Shown: positions 37,403-46,709 of the stretch, one piece after another
Layout: each line of letters opens with the position of its first letter
Numbering within the stretch: position 1 is the first letter of the stretch
Assembly (NCBI GenBank): GCA_030549855.1
Contig: JAUQQP010000046.1
Span: 1-64,000 of the forward strand
DNA from: Cyanobacteriota bacterium SRBZ.bins.94.201705
GTDB taxonomy: Bacteria > Cyanobacteriota > Cyanobacteriia > Cyanobacteriales > Cyanobacteriaceae
Direction: 5' to 3'
Length of the DNA: 64,000 nucleotides
Notes under the pieces: generated by a model
Told to the model about the DNA's origin: nothing
Seen by the model: the letters and a program-made list of their open reading frames with translations, nothing else
Databases searched by the model: none
Translations under genes and position numbers: made by a program

Positions 37403-38827
37403 TTAGCAGGCGCGTTTGTAGGCTTCGTCTAGGATTTCCGATAAGGTGGGATGGGTATGAATATTAAAGGCTAAATCCCTCACTGACTGACGACAGGCAA
37501 TGGCATTAGCCGCCTCCTGTATCAAGTCGGAGGCATGGGGGCCTATTATATGAACACCAAGTAATTCACCTGTATCTTGTCTGTAGATGATTTTGGCCAT
37601 ACCCTCCGTTTCCCCGTCAGCAAGGGCTTTTGAATTACCTTTGAAGTAGGTCTTGGTGGTGGCAATGGCAAAACCCTCTTTTTCCCCTAACTGTTTAGCC
37701 TGGGATTCATTTAAACCTACATAGCTGATTTCGGGGTGGGTAAAAGCCGCAGCAGGGATACTGCGATAGTCAATAACCCTGTCTCTGCCACAGATGTTTT
37801 CCACCGCCACCATGCCCTGTCCAGAGGCAGCATGTGCTAACATCATCTTACCAGTGGCATCCCCCACCGCCCAAAGATGAGGCACAACAAACCCGTCTTT
37901 TAACACCTGCATCCTGTCATTGACGGGAATGAAGCCACGACTGTCTGTTTCTACCCCCACATTCTCCAACCCCAGATTCTTGGTAGCCGGAATCCTCCCT
38001 GTCGCCACCAAACAGGCATCCACTTCCAACACGTCTACTACCTCTTTCGTCTTTGCTGATGTTAATTCGATTCTTACCGGAGTACCGGGGGTTACTTTTG
38101 TAGCGAAAACGCCAGTGTAGGTTTCAATGTCTCGGTTATGGATTAAAATCCTCTCGGCTATTTTAGCAATGTCTGGGTCAAAGGTGGGCATGAGGCGGTC
38201 TAATGCTTCTATCATAGTCACCTCTGCCCCCAAGGCGGTATAAATATCAGCAAATTCTAGGCCGATGTAACCACTGCCAATAATCGCCACCCATTGGGGT
38301 AACCATTCTAGTTTTACTGCGGTGTCGCTGGTATAAACAGTCTTGCCGTCTACCTCAATGCCCTTGGGGACAAAAGGCACCGAGCCGGGGCAGAGTATAA
38401 TATCCTTGGCGGTGTATATCCTTTCCTCCCCTTCCGGGGTGATTACTTCTACCTTTTGCTGTCCAGCCAGTTTACCCCACCCTCTTATGACGTCTATTTT
38501 CAAACGTTTTAGACTGTTTGTCAAGTCTGATTGGATTTTTTGCACCAGGTTGTTGGCATGGGAGGCAATGGCCTTTAAATCATAGGATACCCCGTTGACT
38601 TGTATGCCGAGGGATTGTAGGTGTTGACGGTGGGATAATTCTCTTACCTTACCCGCCGCCGCTAATAAAGCCTTGGAGGGAATACAGCCGCGATTTACAC
38701 AAGTCCCTCCCATTTCTGCGGCTTCTATGATTGCCGTTTTTAAGCCGCATCTGCTGGCGTGTAAAGCGGCACCATGTCCGCCTACTCCTGCGCCTATGAT
38801 AATTAAATCATAATCGAAGTTGCTCAT
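37403..38827 (-). CDS. lpdA: Dihydrolipoyl dehydrogenase
   Basis: This 474-aa FAD flavoprotein reoxidises dihydrolipoamide in pyruvate dehydrogenase and glycine cleavage complexes. It has the FAD loop [12 protein letters not shown], the redox disulfide [13 protein letters not shown] (about 42-54), the NAD loop [10 protein letters not shown] (about 190-199) and the C-terminal H-I-I-G-P-H-A-S and H-T-H-P-T-L-S-E catalytic His. Length and motifs are typical of cyanobacterial Lpd. Confidence 0.96.
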   Translation of the reverse strand: MSNFDYDLIIIGAGVGGHGAALHASRCGLKTAIIEAAEMGGTCVNRGCIPSKALLAAAGKVRELSHRQHLQSLGIQVNGVSYDLKAIASHANNLVQKIQSDLTNSLKRLKIDVIRGWGKLAGQQKVEVITPEGEERIYTAKDIILCPGSVPFVPKGIEVDGKTVYTSDTAVKLEWLPQWVAIIGSGYIGLEFADIYTALGAEVTMIEALDRLMPTFDPDIAKIAERILIHNRDIETYTGVFATKVTPGTPVRIELTSAKTKEVVDVLEVDACLVATGRIPATKNLGLENVGVETDSRGFIPVNDRMQVLKDGFVVPHLWAVGDATGKMMLAHAASGQGMVAVENICGRDRVIDYRSIPAAAFTHPEISYVGLNESQAKQLGEKEGFAIATTKTYFKGNSKALADGETEGMAKIIYRQDTGELLGVHIIGPHASDLIQEAANAIACRQSVRDLAFNIHTHPTLSEILDEAYKRAC

Positions 38828-38900
38828 ATCCTTCTTTCTTTCCCTATCCGTTTTACTTAGGGGGTTACTGTGGCAGAAACAATATTACCCCCTTTTTCTG

Positions 38901-39239
38901 CTATGATGACTTAGTAAAGGTTAAGCCGTGTTCTTCAGCGTAGCGTTCCATAAAACGCATAAAACGATCCCATTCTTCTGGACTTCTCATGATGTAAACG
39001 GCTTCTATCACCTTAGGCTCACCGTTAACAAACTTACATTTTACCTCCCTGGTGACCAATTCCCCCTCTTCGTCTATCATGTACATTCCTGTTATCTCCT
39101 GGGTGTTGCCGCTTTCTAGGATTTTGGTGTTTTCAAAACGAAAAGTAGCCGTCCCATTGCTGCCGTCGCGAGAACGTGTTAATCTAACCTCAGGGATGGA
39201 CTCCTCTACTATGCCACGTGCGAATTCGATTCTTGCCAT
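38901..39239 (-). CDS. psb28: Photosystem II assembly protein Psb28
   Basis: This 112-aa soluble protein associates transiently with PSII assembly intermediates on the cytosolic side, with CP47. Its core [19 protein letters not shown] and [12 protein letters not shown] are diagnostic. A -10-like TATAGT on the minus strand near 39280 is a plausible promoter. It is divergent from the helicase-like gene across 101 bp. Confidence 0.95.
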   Translation of the reverse strand: MARIEFARGIVEESIPEVRLTRSRDGSNGTATFRFENTKILESGNTQEITGMYMIDEEGELVTREVKCKFVNGEPKVIEAVYIMRSPEEWDRFMRFMERYAEEHGLTFTKSS

Positions 39240-39340
39240 GAACTTTTTTCCCTATCGGACTATACTAGGCATCTATACTATAATCGCATATCCTTGCCCC
39301 CAATAGCTAGAATTTAAATTGGACTGTCATCTCCTCCCCT

Positions 39341-40903
39341 ATGTTAGAAGCAAAAGTCCATAATCTTCTAAAGAGTCTATGCCAGCAACGTAAATTCCAC
39401 TGTGACTGGCTACACTCTTTTACCATGGCAAGGATGGTTGCCCGTGGCTTAAGACTAAAAGACTCTACTATCATTCAAACTGGGGTTTCTCATTCCCACT
39501 ATTGCCTCAGTTACCTGATTCCCCTTCTCTTGTCTGAGGATTCCGAAATTCTCGTTGCCTCCACCCCCCTCTGCCAGACTCTTTTCCACCAGCAAATCCC
39601 TCTACTCCAACAACACTTAAATTCTTCTAAACAGATTTCCCCTCATAAACCCGCCACCCCGGAAAAAAAAACACTTTATCTTCTCAATTATGACTCCTGG
39701 TTGGATTACATCTTCTCTTTTCCCTCCTTCCAAAATGATAGACAGTCTACCTCCTTCCCCACTACTATTCTGGTGGAGGCGGAGAGGCTACCTGACATTC
39801 TTTCCTCTTATTTTACTCGGCAAATTAGTCCTAGCGATTGGTATTTTATTATCCCACAACTTCCCCCCTCCCAACAGGAATACTTCCGCCAAAATCTTGT
39901 CCAACTAACTAAGTCTATTCTCTCCCATCCTCTCAACCGTTATAACAGTTATCTTCTAGAAGAGGATGAGATTTATCTTCTCTTGAGACTTGGGGAAATC
40001 CTAAGAGATAACAACATTTTTATTCCAGAAAATGTAGCCCAATTTTTTCAGACTTTCCACAGCAGAGAAGGAGAATATGTCCACTATTTTTCTTTTAGTA
40101 GACAAGAGGGATATTTCTATCTGAAAGCCACTCCCATAAATTTGAAAACTATCTTCGGACAGGTTTGGCCAAGGGGTAAATTTATCATCATAGGTAGTCA
40201 TCTGGATTCAGAAAAAACTCCCAGGGATTATGGAAGAAAAATAGGCCTAAACCCCGAAGATTTTACCTGTCTAAAATTCCCGCCCCCTCGCCAAAGTAAA
40301 CCTCTGAAATTGTACATCCCCAGTCACTTTCCCCTGCCTAACACTCCCATTTTCGCCACAAAAACTAGTCAAGAAATTACCTCCTTGATAAATACAACAA
40401 GAGTCAACCATTGCCCTATTGTGGTTATAATAGATGACATTCCTCTTCAAAGTCAAATTACAGCCAGTTTGGCAGCTTCCTTTGGCTCAAGGGTAAGATT
40501 AAATGAGACTATTCTAGCTGAAAATAGCATCATTGTTTGCTCTACTAGTTATTGGCTAAAACACCAAGAAGAATTCTCCAACCCCCAATACAACCCCCGA
40601 CTCATTATAATGCCAACTCTGCCTATTCCCTCTGTGGAAAATCCCTTAGTTGCTGCACAAGTTAATCTGTTAAAAAAACAGAAAAAAGACTGGTTTCGCC
40701 TCTATCTGTTACCCACTGCTATCCAAAGTCTACAAAGAATAACACAACCTCTTCGTCAATACGGAGGAGTATTAGTCTTGCTAGACGGCAGGGTAAACTG
40801 TCGCGGTTATGGTAATACTATTCTACAGGCTCTTGAGCCTTATATCAGAATCCAAGACTACACCCATCAAAACCTGGGCAAAGCTATGATAGATGGTATT
40901 TGA
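39341..40903 (+). CDS. DinG/XPD-like helicase with degenerate motifs
   Basis: This 520-aa protein matches a group of cyanobacterial DinG-like proteins by layout: N-terminal L-T-M-A-R-x-V-A-R-like region (here F-T-M-A-R-M-V-A-R-G-L), then I-I-Q-T-G-V-S in the Walker A position. There is no GKT/GKS. The DEAH position reads V-E-A-E-R. A C-terminal motif VI-like G-V-L-V-L-L-D-G-R-V resembles the final motif of XPD/DinG. ATPase activity is therefore doubtful. Only the relation to the family is supported; helicase function is not. Confidence 0.6.
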   Translation: MLEAKVHNLLKSLCQQRKFHCDWLHSFTMARMVARGLRLKDSTIIQTGVSHSHYCLSYLIPLLLSEDSEILVASTPLCQTLFHQQIPLLQQHLNSSKQISPHKPATPEKKTLYLLNYDSWLDYIFSFPSFQNDRQSTSFPTTILVEAERLPDILSSYFTRQISPSDWYFIIPQLPPSQQEYFRQNLVQLTKSILSHPLNRYNSYLLEEDEIYLLLRLGEILRDNNIFIPENVAQFFQTFHSREGEYVHYFSFSRQEGYFYLKATPINLKTIFGQVWPRGKFIIIGSHLDSEKTPRDYGRKIGLNPEDFTCLKFPPPRQSKPLKLYIPSHFPLPNTPIFATKTSQEITSLINTTRVNHCPIVVIIDDIPLQSQITASLAASFGSRVRLNETILAENSIIVCSTSYWLKHQEEFSNPQYNPRLIIMPTLPIPSVENPLVAAQVNLLKKQKKDWFRLYLLPTAIQSLQRITQPLRQYGGVLVLLDGRVNCRGYGNTILQALEPYIRIQDYTHQNLGKAMIDGI

Positions 40904-40915
40904 CTGTCTCCTCAT

Positions 40916-41425
40916 CTACCGGCGACAGTCATGACAGTAATTCCACCTCAATAGGGTAACAGCTAAGGTATATTTTAACCCCTCCACTAGCCAATAACCA
41001 CCATGCCAAAGAATCATGTTGACAGATAGAGGCTTACTGGTGCTAAACTGGTCTAAACACAATCCCCAGGCGGTTAGATTGGGGGTGAATACATAGGTAT
41101 AAGCCAGAGAGATTAGTAACAGGATGATGGCGAAAATCACCGCCAGATTCTGTTTTCTTGCCGTAAAATAGTGTTGTGTACCTTCTACTAGAGTAGCAGT
41201 TAGAATCAGAGAGGCACAAATCATTTCCACCCTGTTGAATATGCCGAATAAAACAAACCCCACATAGGCAAACTCGTCACTATTCATCATTCCTGTGAGG
41301 GAAAGAGAAGGGATTAGTACAAAATCTAAAATAAAACTACCACTCAGCCAAAAACCAAGAGTGAAAAGGATTACTGTATGCCAGTCTATTTCCCTATGAT
41401 GACGAGAAAATACTATGTTTAACAT
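40916..41425 (-). CDS. Four-helix membrane protein of unknown function
   Basis: This 169-aa protein has about four transmembrane segments (about 20-40, 52-75, 92-112, 138-158), short loops and a His/Arg-rich N-terminus. The C-terminus ends C-H-D-C-R-R. It is somewhat like DUF4149-type proteins, but I cannot confirm a family. It is convergent with the helicase-like gene, 12 bp apart. Confidence 0.55.
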   Translation of the reverse strand: MLNIVFSRHHREIDWHTVILFTLGFWLSGSFILDFVLIPSLSLTGMMNSDEFAYVGFVLFGIFNRVEMICASLILTATLVEGTQHYFTARKQNLAVIFAIILLLISLAYTYVFTPNLTAWGLCLDQFSTSKPLSVNMILWHGGYWLVEGLKYTLAVTLLRWNYCHDCRR

Positions 41426-41726
41426 AGGCCAATTATCCCCTCTTGACTGTAGTTCTATTTCTAAGTTAGCCTATTTCCCTCCCTTCTTCTGTTAAGTATT
41501 TTTACAGCTTTTTATTAAGGAAAATTAAGTAATTGTTTTAGGAGTTTATACCCAATAAAATTTTCAGAGTATTCGGGAGTAATTTAAGAGAAATTACCGA
41601 AGAATTTCATTAGGGCAATCCTATCGGAATTTGGCAGTAGAATGATATAATTGTCCAGGGCAAGGTATGGGAATATATTTCTCTATATGACGCCGAAAAG
41701 GTGACCAGATGAAGGGGGGAATGACT
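41426..41726. promoter_or_regulatory. Divergent gap with palindrome and extended -10
   Basis: GTAATTT (41579-41585) and AAATTAC (41591-41597) form a perfect 7-bp inverted repeat with 5-nt spacing, a candidate operator. TGATATAAT (41643-41651) is an extended -10 giving a start near 41658 for the downstream gene. AAGGGGGG lies 7 bp before the ATG at 41727. The rest of this AT-rich stretch shows no gene. Confidence 0.5.
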
Positions 41727-42245
41727 ATGACTAGGAGAAAGGGAAGTAACAGGATGGTTGCAATAGAGGAGGGGAAGTGGCAAAGATTTAAACAATGGTG
41801 TGTTGAGAGAAATTTGGATGTATCCTTGGTTATAGAAAGCCTAATAGATGCCTGCCTAAATGAAGAAAAGGCGGTGTTGGAAATAGTGATAAACGGGGGT
41901 AAACCCCTAGGAAACCGGGATAACCTTGAAGAAAAATTTGAGCAATCCCTGGAGGAGATTATAAGAAGAATAGAAAGACTCGAAGCCAGTTTGTCTGTTA
42001 CCCCCCAACAGCCACTAACACCACCTTCCTCTTCACCAGTATCTCTGTCTCACAAAGAAGAGGAAATTGTCTACATCTCCCGTCAGGAAGTGTGGCAAAT
42101 TCTCAAAAAAACGGATTATGTCAAATATGCAGGCTATGACAGTTTTCTGAAGGCAAAAGGACATGAATTCGCTGACTATGGGATATTCTATGATACAGAG
42201 AAAAAACGCTTTTATGTCCTGAGGGAAGAAAACAACAACAAATAG
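41727..42245 (+). CDS. Unknown protein with helical N-terminus and Pro/Ser linker
   Basis: This 172-aa protein (from ATG 41727; ATGs at 41709 and 41721 are alternatives) has a helix-rich, basic N-terminal part (about 10-45, W-Q-R-F-K-Q-W-C-V-E-R-N-L-D-V-S) reminiscent of ribbon-helix-helix proteins. A coiled coil (about 65-90), a Pro/Ser/Thr linker (about 90-110) and a compact C-terminal domain with Y-I-S-R-Q-E-V-W-Q-I-L-K-K-T follow. I do not recognise the family. A DNA-binding role is only suggested by the N-terminus and the upstream palindrome. Confidence 0.6.
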   Translation: MTRRKGSNRMVAIEEGKWQRFKQWCVERNLDVSLVIESLIDACLNEEKAVLEIVINGGKPLGNRDNLEEKFEQSLEEIIRRIERLEASLSVTPQQPLTPPSSSPVSLSHKEEEIVYISRQEVWQILKKTDYVKYAGYDSFLKAKGHEFADYGIFYDTEKKRFYVLREENNNK

Positions 42246-42321
42246 TAAAACATGGTCACGCTATGATTTTCGGACTGAGTGTGATATAAGAATAGTCAGT
42301 AAAAGAGACACAATAGCCACT

Positions 42322-42672
42322 ATGCCATTAATAAAAGTACAGACATCAGTATCTCGCCCACAAGAGGAAAAGATTAATAGCCTTTTGAAGACTCTGTCGG
42401 CAAAACTGGCAAGTCATCTGGGGAAGTCGGAATCCTATGTAATGACAATTTTTGAATCAGATACCCCCATGACTTTTGCAGGCACCTTCGACCCAGTATG
42501 CTATATTGAGGTGAAGAGCATCGGAAATATGACTCCCAATCAAACAAAGGCCATGAGTCAAGATTTCTGTAGTATAATAAACCAGGAATTGGGAGTCCCC
42601 CAAAACCGCATCTACATAGAATTCACCGATGCCAAGGGGTATCTGTGGGGTTGGAATGGTAGTACATTCTAG
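42322..42672 (+). CDS. MIF/tautomerase-superfamily protein
   Basis: This 116-aa protein keeps the N-terminal Pro (M-P-L-I-K-V-Q-T-S) that serves as catalytic base after Met removal in the tautomerase fold. It also has the S-K-L-x-L-L-G-K-like region (here A-S-H-L-G-K-S-E-S-Y-V-M-T) and the C-terminal W-G-W-N-G-S-T-F ending of MIF homologues. It may tautomerise phenylpyruvate-like enols. It overlaps cinA tail to tail by 4 bp. Confidence 0.9.
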   Translation: MPLIKVQTSVSRPQEEKINSLLKTLSAKLASHLGKSESYVMTIFESDTPMTFAGTFDPVCYIEVKSIGNMTPNQTKAMSQDFCSIINQELGVPQNRIYIEFTDAKGYLWGWNGSTF

Positions 42673-43943
42673 CCTTTGAGGAGATGACGGCGGAGTTTAT
42701 CCAAGGCTTCGCCACAGGTAAGCTGACGAATCACGTCGCGACTGCGATTTTCCCCAAACCGGAATTCATAGGCTACCACATCCCCATCCGGCTGGGCAAT
42801 TCCTACATATACTAACCCCACTGGCTTATTTTCACTGCCACCGCCTGGGCCTGCAATACCTGTAACACCTATACCCCAACTTGTGCCCAGTCTTTCTTTA
42901 ACCCCCCATGCCATCTGTTTTGCCACCGTCTCGGAAACCGCACCAAATTTTTCTATGGCTGTCACCTCAACCCCTAACTGTCTTATCTTCACCTCGTTGC
43001 TGTAGGCTATTATCCCCCCACAGAAATAGGCTGAACTTCCAGGTACACTTGTAATCATGTGTCCTATACCGCCACCAGTACAGGATTCGGCAACGCTGAC
43101 TGTTTCCCCCCTCTGTTGCAACAATTTCCCTACTACCCTTTCTAGGGTATCATCGTCTGAGCCTACATAATCTTCCCCGGCAATGGCCTTAATTTCCTCT
43201 ACAATAGGATTCATGATTTTACGCGCTTCCTCTACACTCGTTGCCTTGGCAGACACCCTTAATTTCACCTCCCCTGGGGAGGCATAAGGTGCTACCGTAG
43301 GGTTAGTAAGGGAAAAAAGATGGTTTACCTTCGTGGCTAAGGCTGACTCTCCTATTCCCCTAAACCTCATCATCTCGCTGTAAATTTTTTCCTTCCCCCA
43401 CCCCTGACTTTCTAGGAAGGCTATTACCGTTTCCTCCCACATTCTCTTCATTTCCGATGGCACTCCTGGCAATGTGACAATTGTTAATTTTTGTTGCGGA
43501 TGATTGACAATATCCTTGTAGGGTTGGAGGATAAAGCCGGGGGCAGTGCCAGTGGGGTTAGGTATTACCCGGGCGCCGGCAGGAATTAGTGCCTGTTTTC
43601 TGTTGTTTTCTGGCATTATTTGGCCTCTAGCTGCGAATTTTCCGGCTATTTCTTCAATTATTTCTCTTTTCTCCTCCAGGGGGATTTGGAAGAAAGAGGC
43701 CACTGCTTCTGTGGTAAGATCATCCGGTGTAGGGCCTAAGCCGCCGGTAAAGATGAGGATTTCTGCCCTTTTTAAGGCTATGTCTATTACCTGGTGGATT
43801 CTCTGTAAATTATCTCCTACCACGGTTTGGAAGTAGTGAGGGATTCCCAAACTAGCCAGTTGTTGTGCCAAATATTGGGCATTGGTATTTAGGGTATTTC
43901 CTAGTAGTAATTCTGTGCCTACACAGATTATTTCCGCCGTCAT
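42669..43943 (-). CDS. cinA: CinA-type competence/damage-inducible protein
   Basis: This 424-aa protein has an N-terminal MoCF-like domain (about 1-170, with G-T-E-L-L-L-G-N and F-T-G-G-L-G-P-T-P-D-D) that has ADP-ribose pyrophosphatase activity in family members. The C-terminal CinA/PncC domain (about 260-420, A-E-S-C-T-G-G-G-I and G-V-T-G-I-A-G-P-G-G-G) deamidates NMN. This is a pyridine-nucleotide salvage role. Its ATG overlaps the stop of the phytase-like gene by 4 bp (ATGA), last in a four-gene operon. Confidence 0.94.
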   Translation of the reverse strand: MTAEIICVGTELLLGNTLNTNAQYLAQQLASLGIPHYFQTVVGDNLQRIHQVIDIALKRAEILIFTGGLGPTPDDLTTEAVASFFQIPLEEKREIIEEIAGKFAARGQIMPENNRKQALIPAGARVIPNPTGTAPGFILQPYKDIVNHPQQKLTIVTLPGVPSEMKRMWEETVIAFLESQGWGKEKIYSEMMRFRGIGESALATKVNHLFSLTNPTVAPYASPGEVKLRVSAKATSVEEARKIMNPIVEEIKAIAGEDYVGSDDDTLERVVGKLLQQRGETVSVAESCTGGGIGHMITSVPGSSAYFCGGIIAYSNEVKIRQLGVEVTAIEKFGAVSETVAKQMAWGVKERLGTSWGIGVTGIAGPGGGSENKPVGLVYVGIAQPDGDVVAYEFRFGENRSRDVIRQLTCGEALDKLRRHLLKG

Positions 43944-45091
43944 GACTTCCTCAGTTTAAACAGGAGAAATTGATTCTTTTGTCGTTCATTTGGGGCAAAA
44001 TTGTTATCACTGACGACAATCAAACTTTGACTGCCATCAGCAAGCCTAGGCCCCAGGGCCATGCCTTCTACGTTATCTAATTTTATTCCCAATTGACCCA
44101 AATCTAACAACAATTTTTTCCTAATAGGTGTCAGGTTGTTATTCTTGTTTAGGGATTCTTGGGAAGTAATATCACTGGCATTGCCTATTAGAATCTGAAA
44201 AATTTTTGCCCCATAACCCTTCATCCCAAAAGTCCTTTCTAAACTTAGTAAATAACCCTCTTCTGGTAGGGCTAATAAATCACATACCCCATTGTATAAG
44301 GTAGTGGGGCCAGCCGGGTCAATTTTGTACAAGTATTCGCCTAGTAAGATGGGATTATTATTAACAAGATAGTGCAAAAAACGGGCATTTAAATTTGTCT
44401 GGGGATTGTTTATTAAGTCTACATCCTGACTTAAGGCGGCTTCTGTGGCTGTGAAGAGACGGAATGATGGTTGGGGGGAAAAGCCGTCAGCCTTGATAGC
44501 TAAAGACTCGAATCCCAAATTATTCTGTATCCCCTTTTTCCCATCTGTAGGGATGTATTTAGGGGGGATTGGCAGTTGGCTGATAAGATTGCCTTGTAAG
44601 TCATATTCGTTGATGAAGGGGGGGATTTTTCTGTCTGCCACCCCCTCACTACTAACAAACAATGTCTGACGGGGGGAGTAGGCAATCCCCTCGGCGTCAA
44701 TAGTGTTTTCGGGGTAGAAATTCCCGTTTTCATCTCTCAAAAAGACGACGTCTTCTAGAATCACATCACTGATTTTTTGGCCATCAATTTTAATTTTTGC
44801 CTTATAAAACCTGGCAGGAGAATATTGTGAACGATCATCGGAAATGATATAATAGCTATCCTCCGGGGGACTGTAGGTTATCCCGGAAAATCCGCCTACC
44901 ACTGTGTCTTTATACCGACTCTCCTGCAACTGGTATTCGTCTAAAAACTCCAGGGTGAGGGGGAGAAACAGCCTCTCATCCGCTGCTAATGCTAACCCCC
45001 CCACTTTACCCAAACACAAAGTCAAAAATAGGGATAAACCTAAACAGAGGCAAAACGCCACCATTTTTAATTCCCTTTTTCTCCTTGCCAT
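43940..45091 (-). CDS. Secreted esterase-like phytase family protein
   Basis: This 383-aa protein has a signal peptide (hydrophobic F-C-L-C-L-G-L-S-L-F-L-T-L-C-L-G, cleavage near A-L-A). The beta-propeller-like domain has G-F-S-G-I-T-Y, S-Y-Y-I-I-S-D-D-R-S and D-A-E-G-I-A-Y, plus a final D-N-V-E-G-M-A-L-G. These are typical of 'esterase-like activity of phytase' proteins. The enzymatic substrate is unknown and periplasmic location is likely. It is third in the DUF2993-GerMN-phytase-cinA operon. Confidence 0.82.
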   Translation of the reverse strand: MARRKRELKMVAFCLCLGLSLFLTLCLGKVGGLALAADERLFLPLTLEFLDEYQLQESRYKDTVVGGFSGITYSPPEDSYYIISDDRSQYSPARFYKAKIKIDGQKISDVILEDVVFLRDENGNFYPENTIDAEGIAYSPRQTLFVSSEGVADRKIPPFINEYDLQGNLISQLPIPPKYIPTDGKKGIQNNLGFESLAIKADGFSPQPSFRLFTATEAALSQDVDLINNPQTNLNARFLHYLVNNNPILLGEYLYKIDPAGPTTLYNGVCDLLALPEEGYLLSLERTFGMKGYGAKIFQILIGNASDITSQESLNKNNNLTPIRKKLLLDLGQLGIKLDNVEGMALGPRLADGSQSLIVVSDNNFAPNERQKNQFLLFKLRKS

Positions 45092-45129
45092 GGGTATAAT
45101 ACTGCCCTTAAAAGTAACTGTTTACTAGA

Positions 45130-45774
45130 CTATTGACTGACACCGGTAAAGGATTGTTGGAATGACTCCCTTGTCATAGGTTGGTCTACCATTAATCCTT
45201 CTTCTCCTAAAATTTCTAATGGTTTCCCCTCTACGTTTATCCAAACCTTTGCCTTGGCATCCAAACTAGTAGCAGTATAAATTACCTGTCCCAAACGGGC
45301 AATCATACTACTACTGCCACCACCACTGGTAAATTCCTTTGACAAGTCTATGTGAATCCCATCTGCTTTTACTTGTAGACTGAGTAGTTTGGTATTGGGG
45401 GGGATTGCCGTGTCGGTGTTTTTGACATTGGTGAGAAGATAGTTAAACGCTGCTGTTAGAATTGACTGGGGGTTGGGATTTTCTCCTTTCCCTACCGCCA
45501 CCTCTTTGGGTGTTAGATTTAAATTGTCATCCAGAAGGTATACCTCTACCTCTTGTTGCTGTCGTGTTGGTTGTGTTGGTTGTGTTGGTTGTGTTGGTTG
45601 TGTTGGTTGTGTTGGCTGTTGTGTGGGAAGTTGCGTTGGGGTAACCCTATTGGCGGATTGGAGTTTTGTATAGGTATACCATGCCGCCAATACGCCACAG
45701 GCAAGAATAGCAGTGGCAAAGGAGGCAAGTAGTTTAAAGGATACAGGGGAATGGGATTTATTCTCTTCTGTCAT
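45130..45774 (-). CDS. GerMN-domain envelope protein with Q-P-T repeats
   Basis: This 214-aa protein has one N-terminal membrane anchor (about 13-33) or signal peptide, a repeated Gln-Pro-Thr linker (about 47-69) and a GerMN domain (about 75-205) with V-Y-L-L-D-D and F-N-Y-L-L-T. In Bacillus GerM-like domains function in the envelope; in cyanobacteria the role is unknown. The 9-bp DNA repeat (45565-45618) may vary in length. The start overlaps the DUF2993 stop by 17 bp. Confidence 0.82.
   Translation of the reverse strand: MTEENKSHSPVSFKLLASFATAILACGVLAAWYTYTKLQSANRVTPTQLPTQQPTQPTQPTQPTQPTQPTRQQQEVEVYLLDDNLNLTPKEVAVGKGENPNPQSILTAAFNYLLTNVKNTDTAIPPNTKLLSLQVKADGIHIDLSKEFTSGGGSSSMIARLGQVIYTATSLDAKAKVWINVEGKPLEILGEEGLMVDQPMTRESFQQSFTGVSQ
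45565..45618 (-). repeat. 9-bp minisatellite encoding Gln-Pro-Thr
   Basis: Five perfect copies of TGTTGGTTG (plus strand) followed by one variant TGTTGGCTG. Each unit encodes one Q-P-T in the GerMN gene. It is in frame, so copy-number change would lengthen the linker without frameshift. Confidence 0.85.
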
Positions 45775-46546
45775 AGTCTTGTCTAGTTTTCTTGTTGTCT
45801 ATGTGAATAAAACCGGCTATTTCCAGTTGATTCTCATTAGTATTTAATCTCAAGAGTCTGGCGGCAATACCCTCTTTCTCCCATTGTCTCAAAGTCAATC
45901 TATCATTGATACTCTCTACCAACTCATTCAACAGTTTAGAGGACAATGGCCTATTATTTAAAGTTCCAGCTATATTTTTAATTTCCAGTTTATGCCCCTT
46001 TGCTACTGTTAGGGTGAATTCTAAACTAACATTTAACAATTCCTCTCCTCTGATGGGGAGTTTGGCTTTGCTGTCGATACGAATCCGGTTATTTGCCTGT
46101 AAGTCTACATTCAAGTCTGCGATTTTTATCCTTTCTCCCATCCTCCCTATCAGAGACTCTACCTCTGGCGATTTCAACAGGCGATTGAGGTTGTCTTGGG
46201 TGATAATAACCCTCCCGGCTACATTTACTGGTGTCTCTAACAGTTGTCGCCAATTTCCCTGCTGATTTGTTACGGCTGAGAGATTCAGTTGAATCCCATC
46301 TGTTTCCAACTCCACCAAGTCGAATACTATCGACTTTCTCGGTTGCCACTGTTTTATACTCATCTGCAGTGAGTCTATCTTTCCCCCCAACAGTTGATAG
46401 GTGGGGATACTATTCACCCTCATTTGTATTTCCCCTACCTGTTGGGAATTCTTTTTGATGTTGTTGATTAACAAATTATTAACCACGTACCCCCCCACTC
46501 CCAGGGTTGAGATTATAATGGTAAGTAGCGTAGACAACAATTCCAT
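45758..46546 (-). CDS. DUF2993 (LmeA-like) lipid-binding protein
   Basis: This 262-aa protein has one N-terminal membrane anchor (about 4-28) and a DUF2993 domain with the signature G-E-I-Q-M-R-V-N-S-I-P and later I-D-S-K-A-K-L-P-I-R-G. These domains bind lipids in the periplasmic space. It is first of the DUF2993-GerMN-phytase-cinA operon and divergent from the REC-GGDEF gene. Confidence 0.85.
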   Translation of the reverse strand: MELLSTLLTIIISTLGVGGYVVNNLLINNIKKNSQQVGEIQMRVNSIPTYQLLGGKIDSLQMSIKQWQPRKSIVFDLVELETDGIQLNLSAVTNQQGNWRQLLETPVNVAGRVIITQDNLNRLLKSPEVESLIGRMGERIKIADLNVDLQANNRIRIDSKAKLPIRGEELLNVSLEFTLTVAKGHKLEIKNIAGTLNNRPLSSKLLNELVESINDRLTLRQWEKEGIAARLLRLNTNENQLEIAGFIHIDNKKTRQDYDRRE

Positions 46547-46709
46547 AGTCGCCTTTTTAAAATCTTCTCAAGTGTGGGTTTAGAGTGTCTCATGTTGCCG
46601 TCACCCTTGTGGTGACAGATAGGCGTCACCCCCGGGGGGTTTTCTTTCCTTGTCTTCTCATTCTAACACTCCTTTCCCTCTCTCCCCCTTTTTTTGGGTT
46701 TTTGGCAAG

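Noticed and set aside
45565-45618. Repeat array as CRISPR
   Set aside because: The units are 9 bp, contiguous, in frame and inside a coding sequence with no spacers or cas genes.
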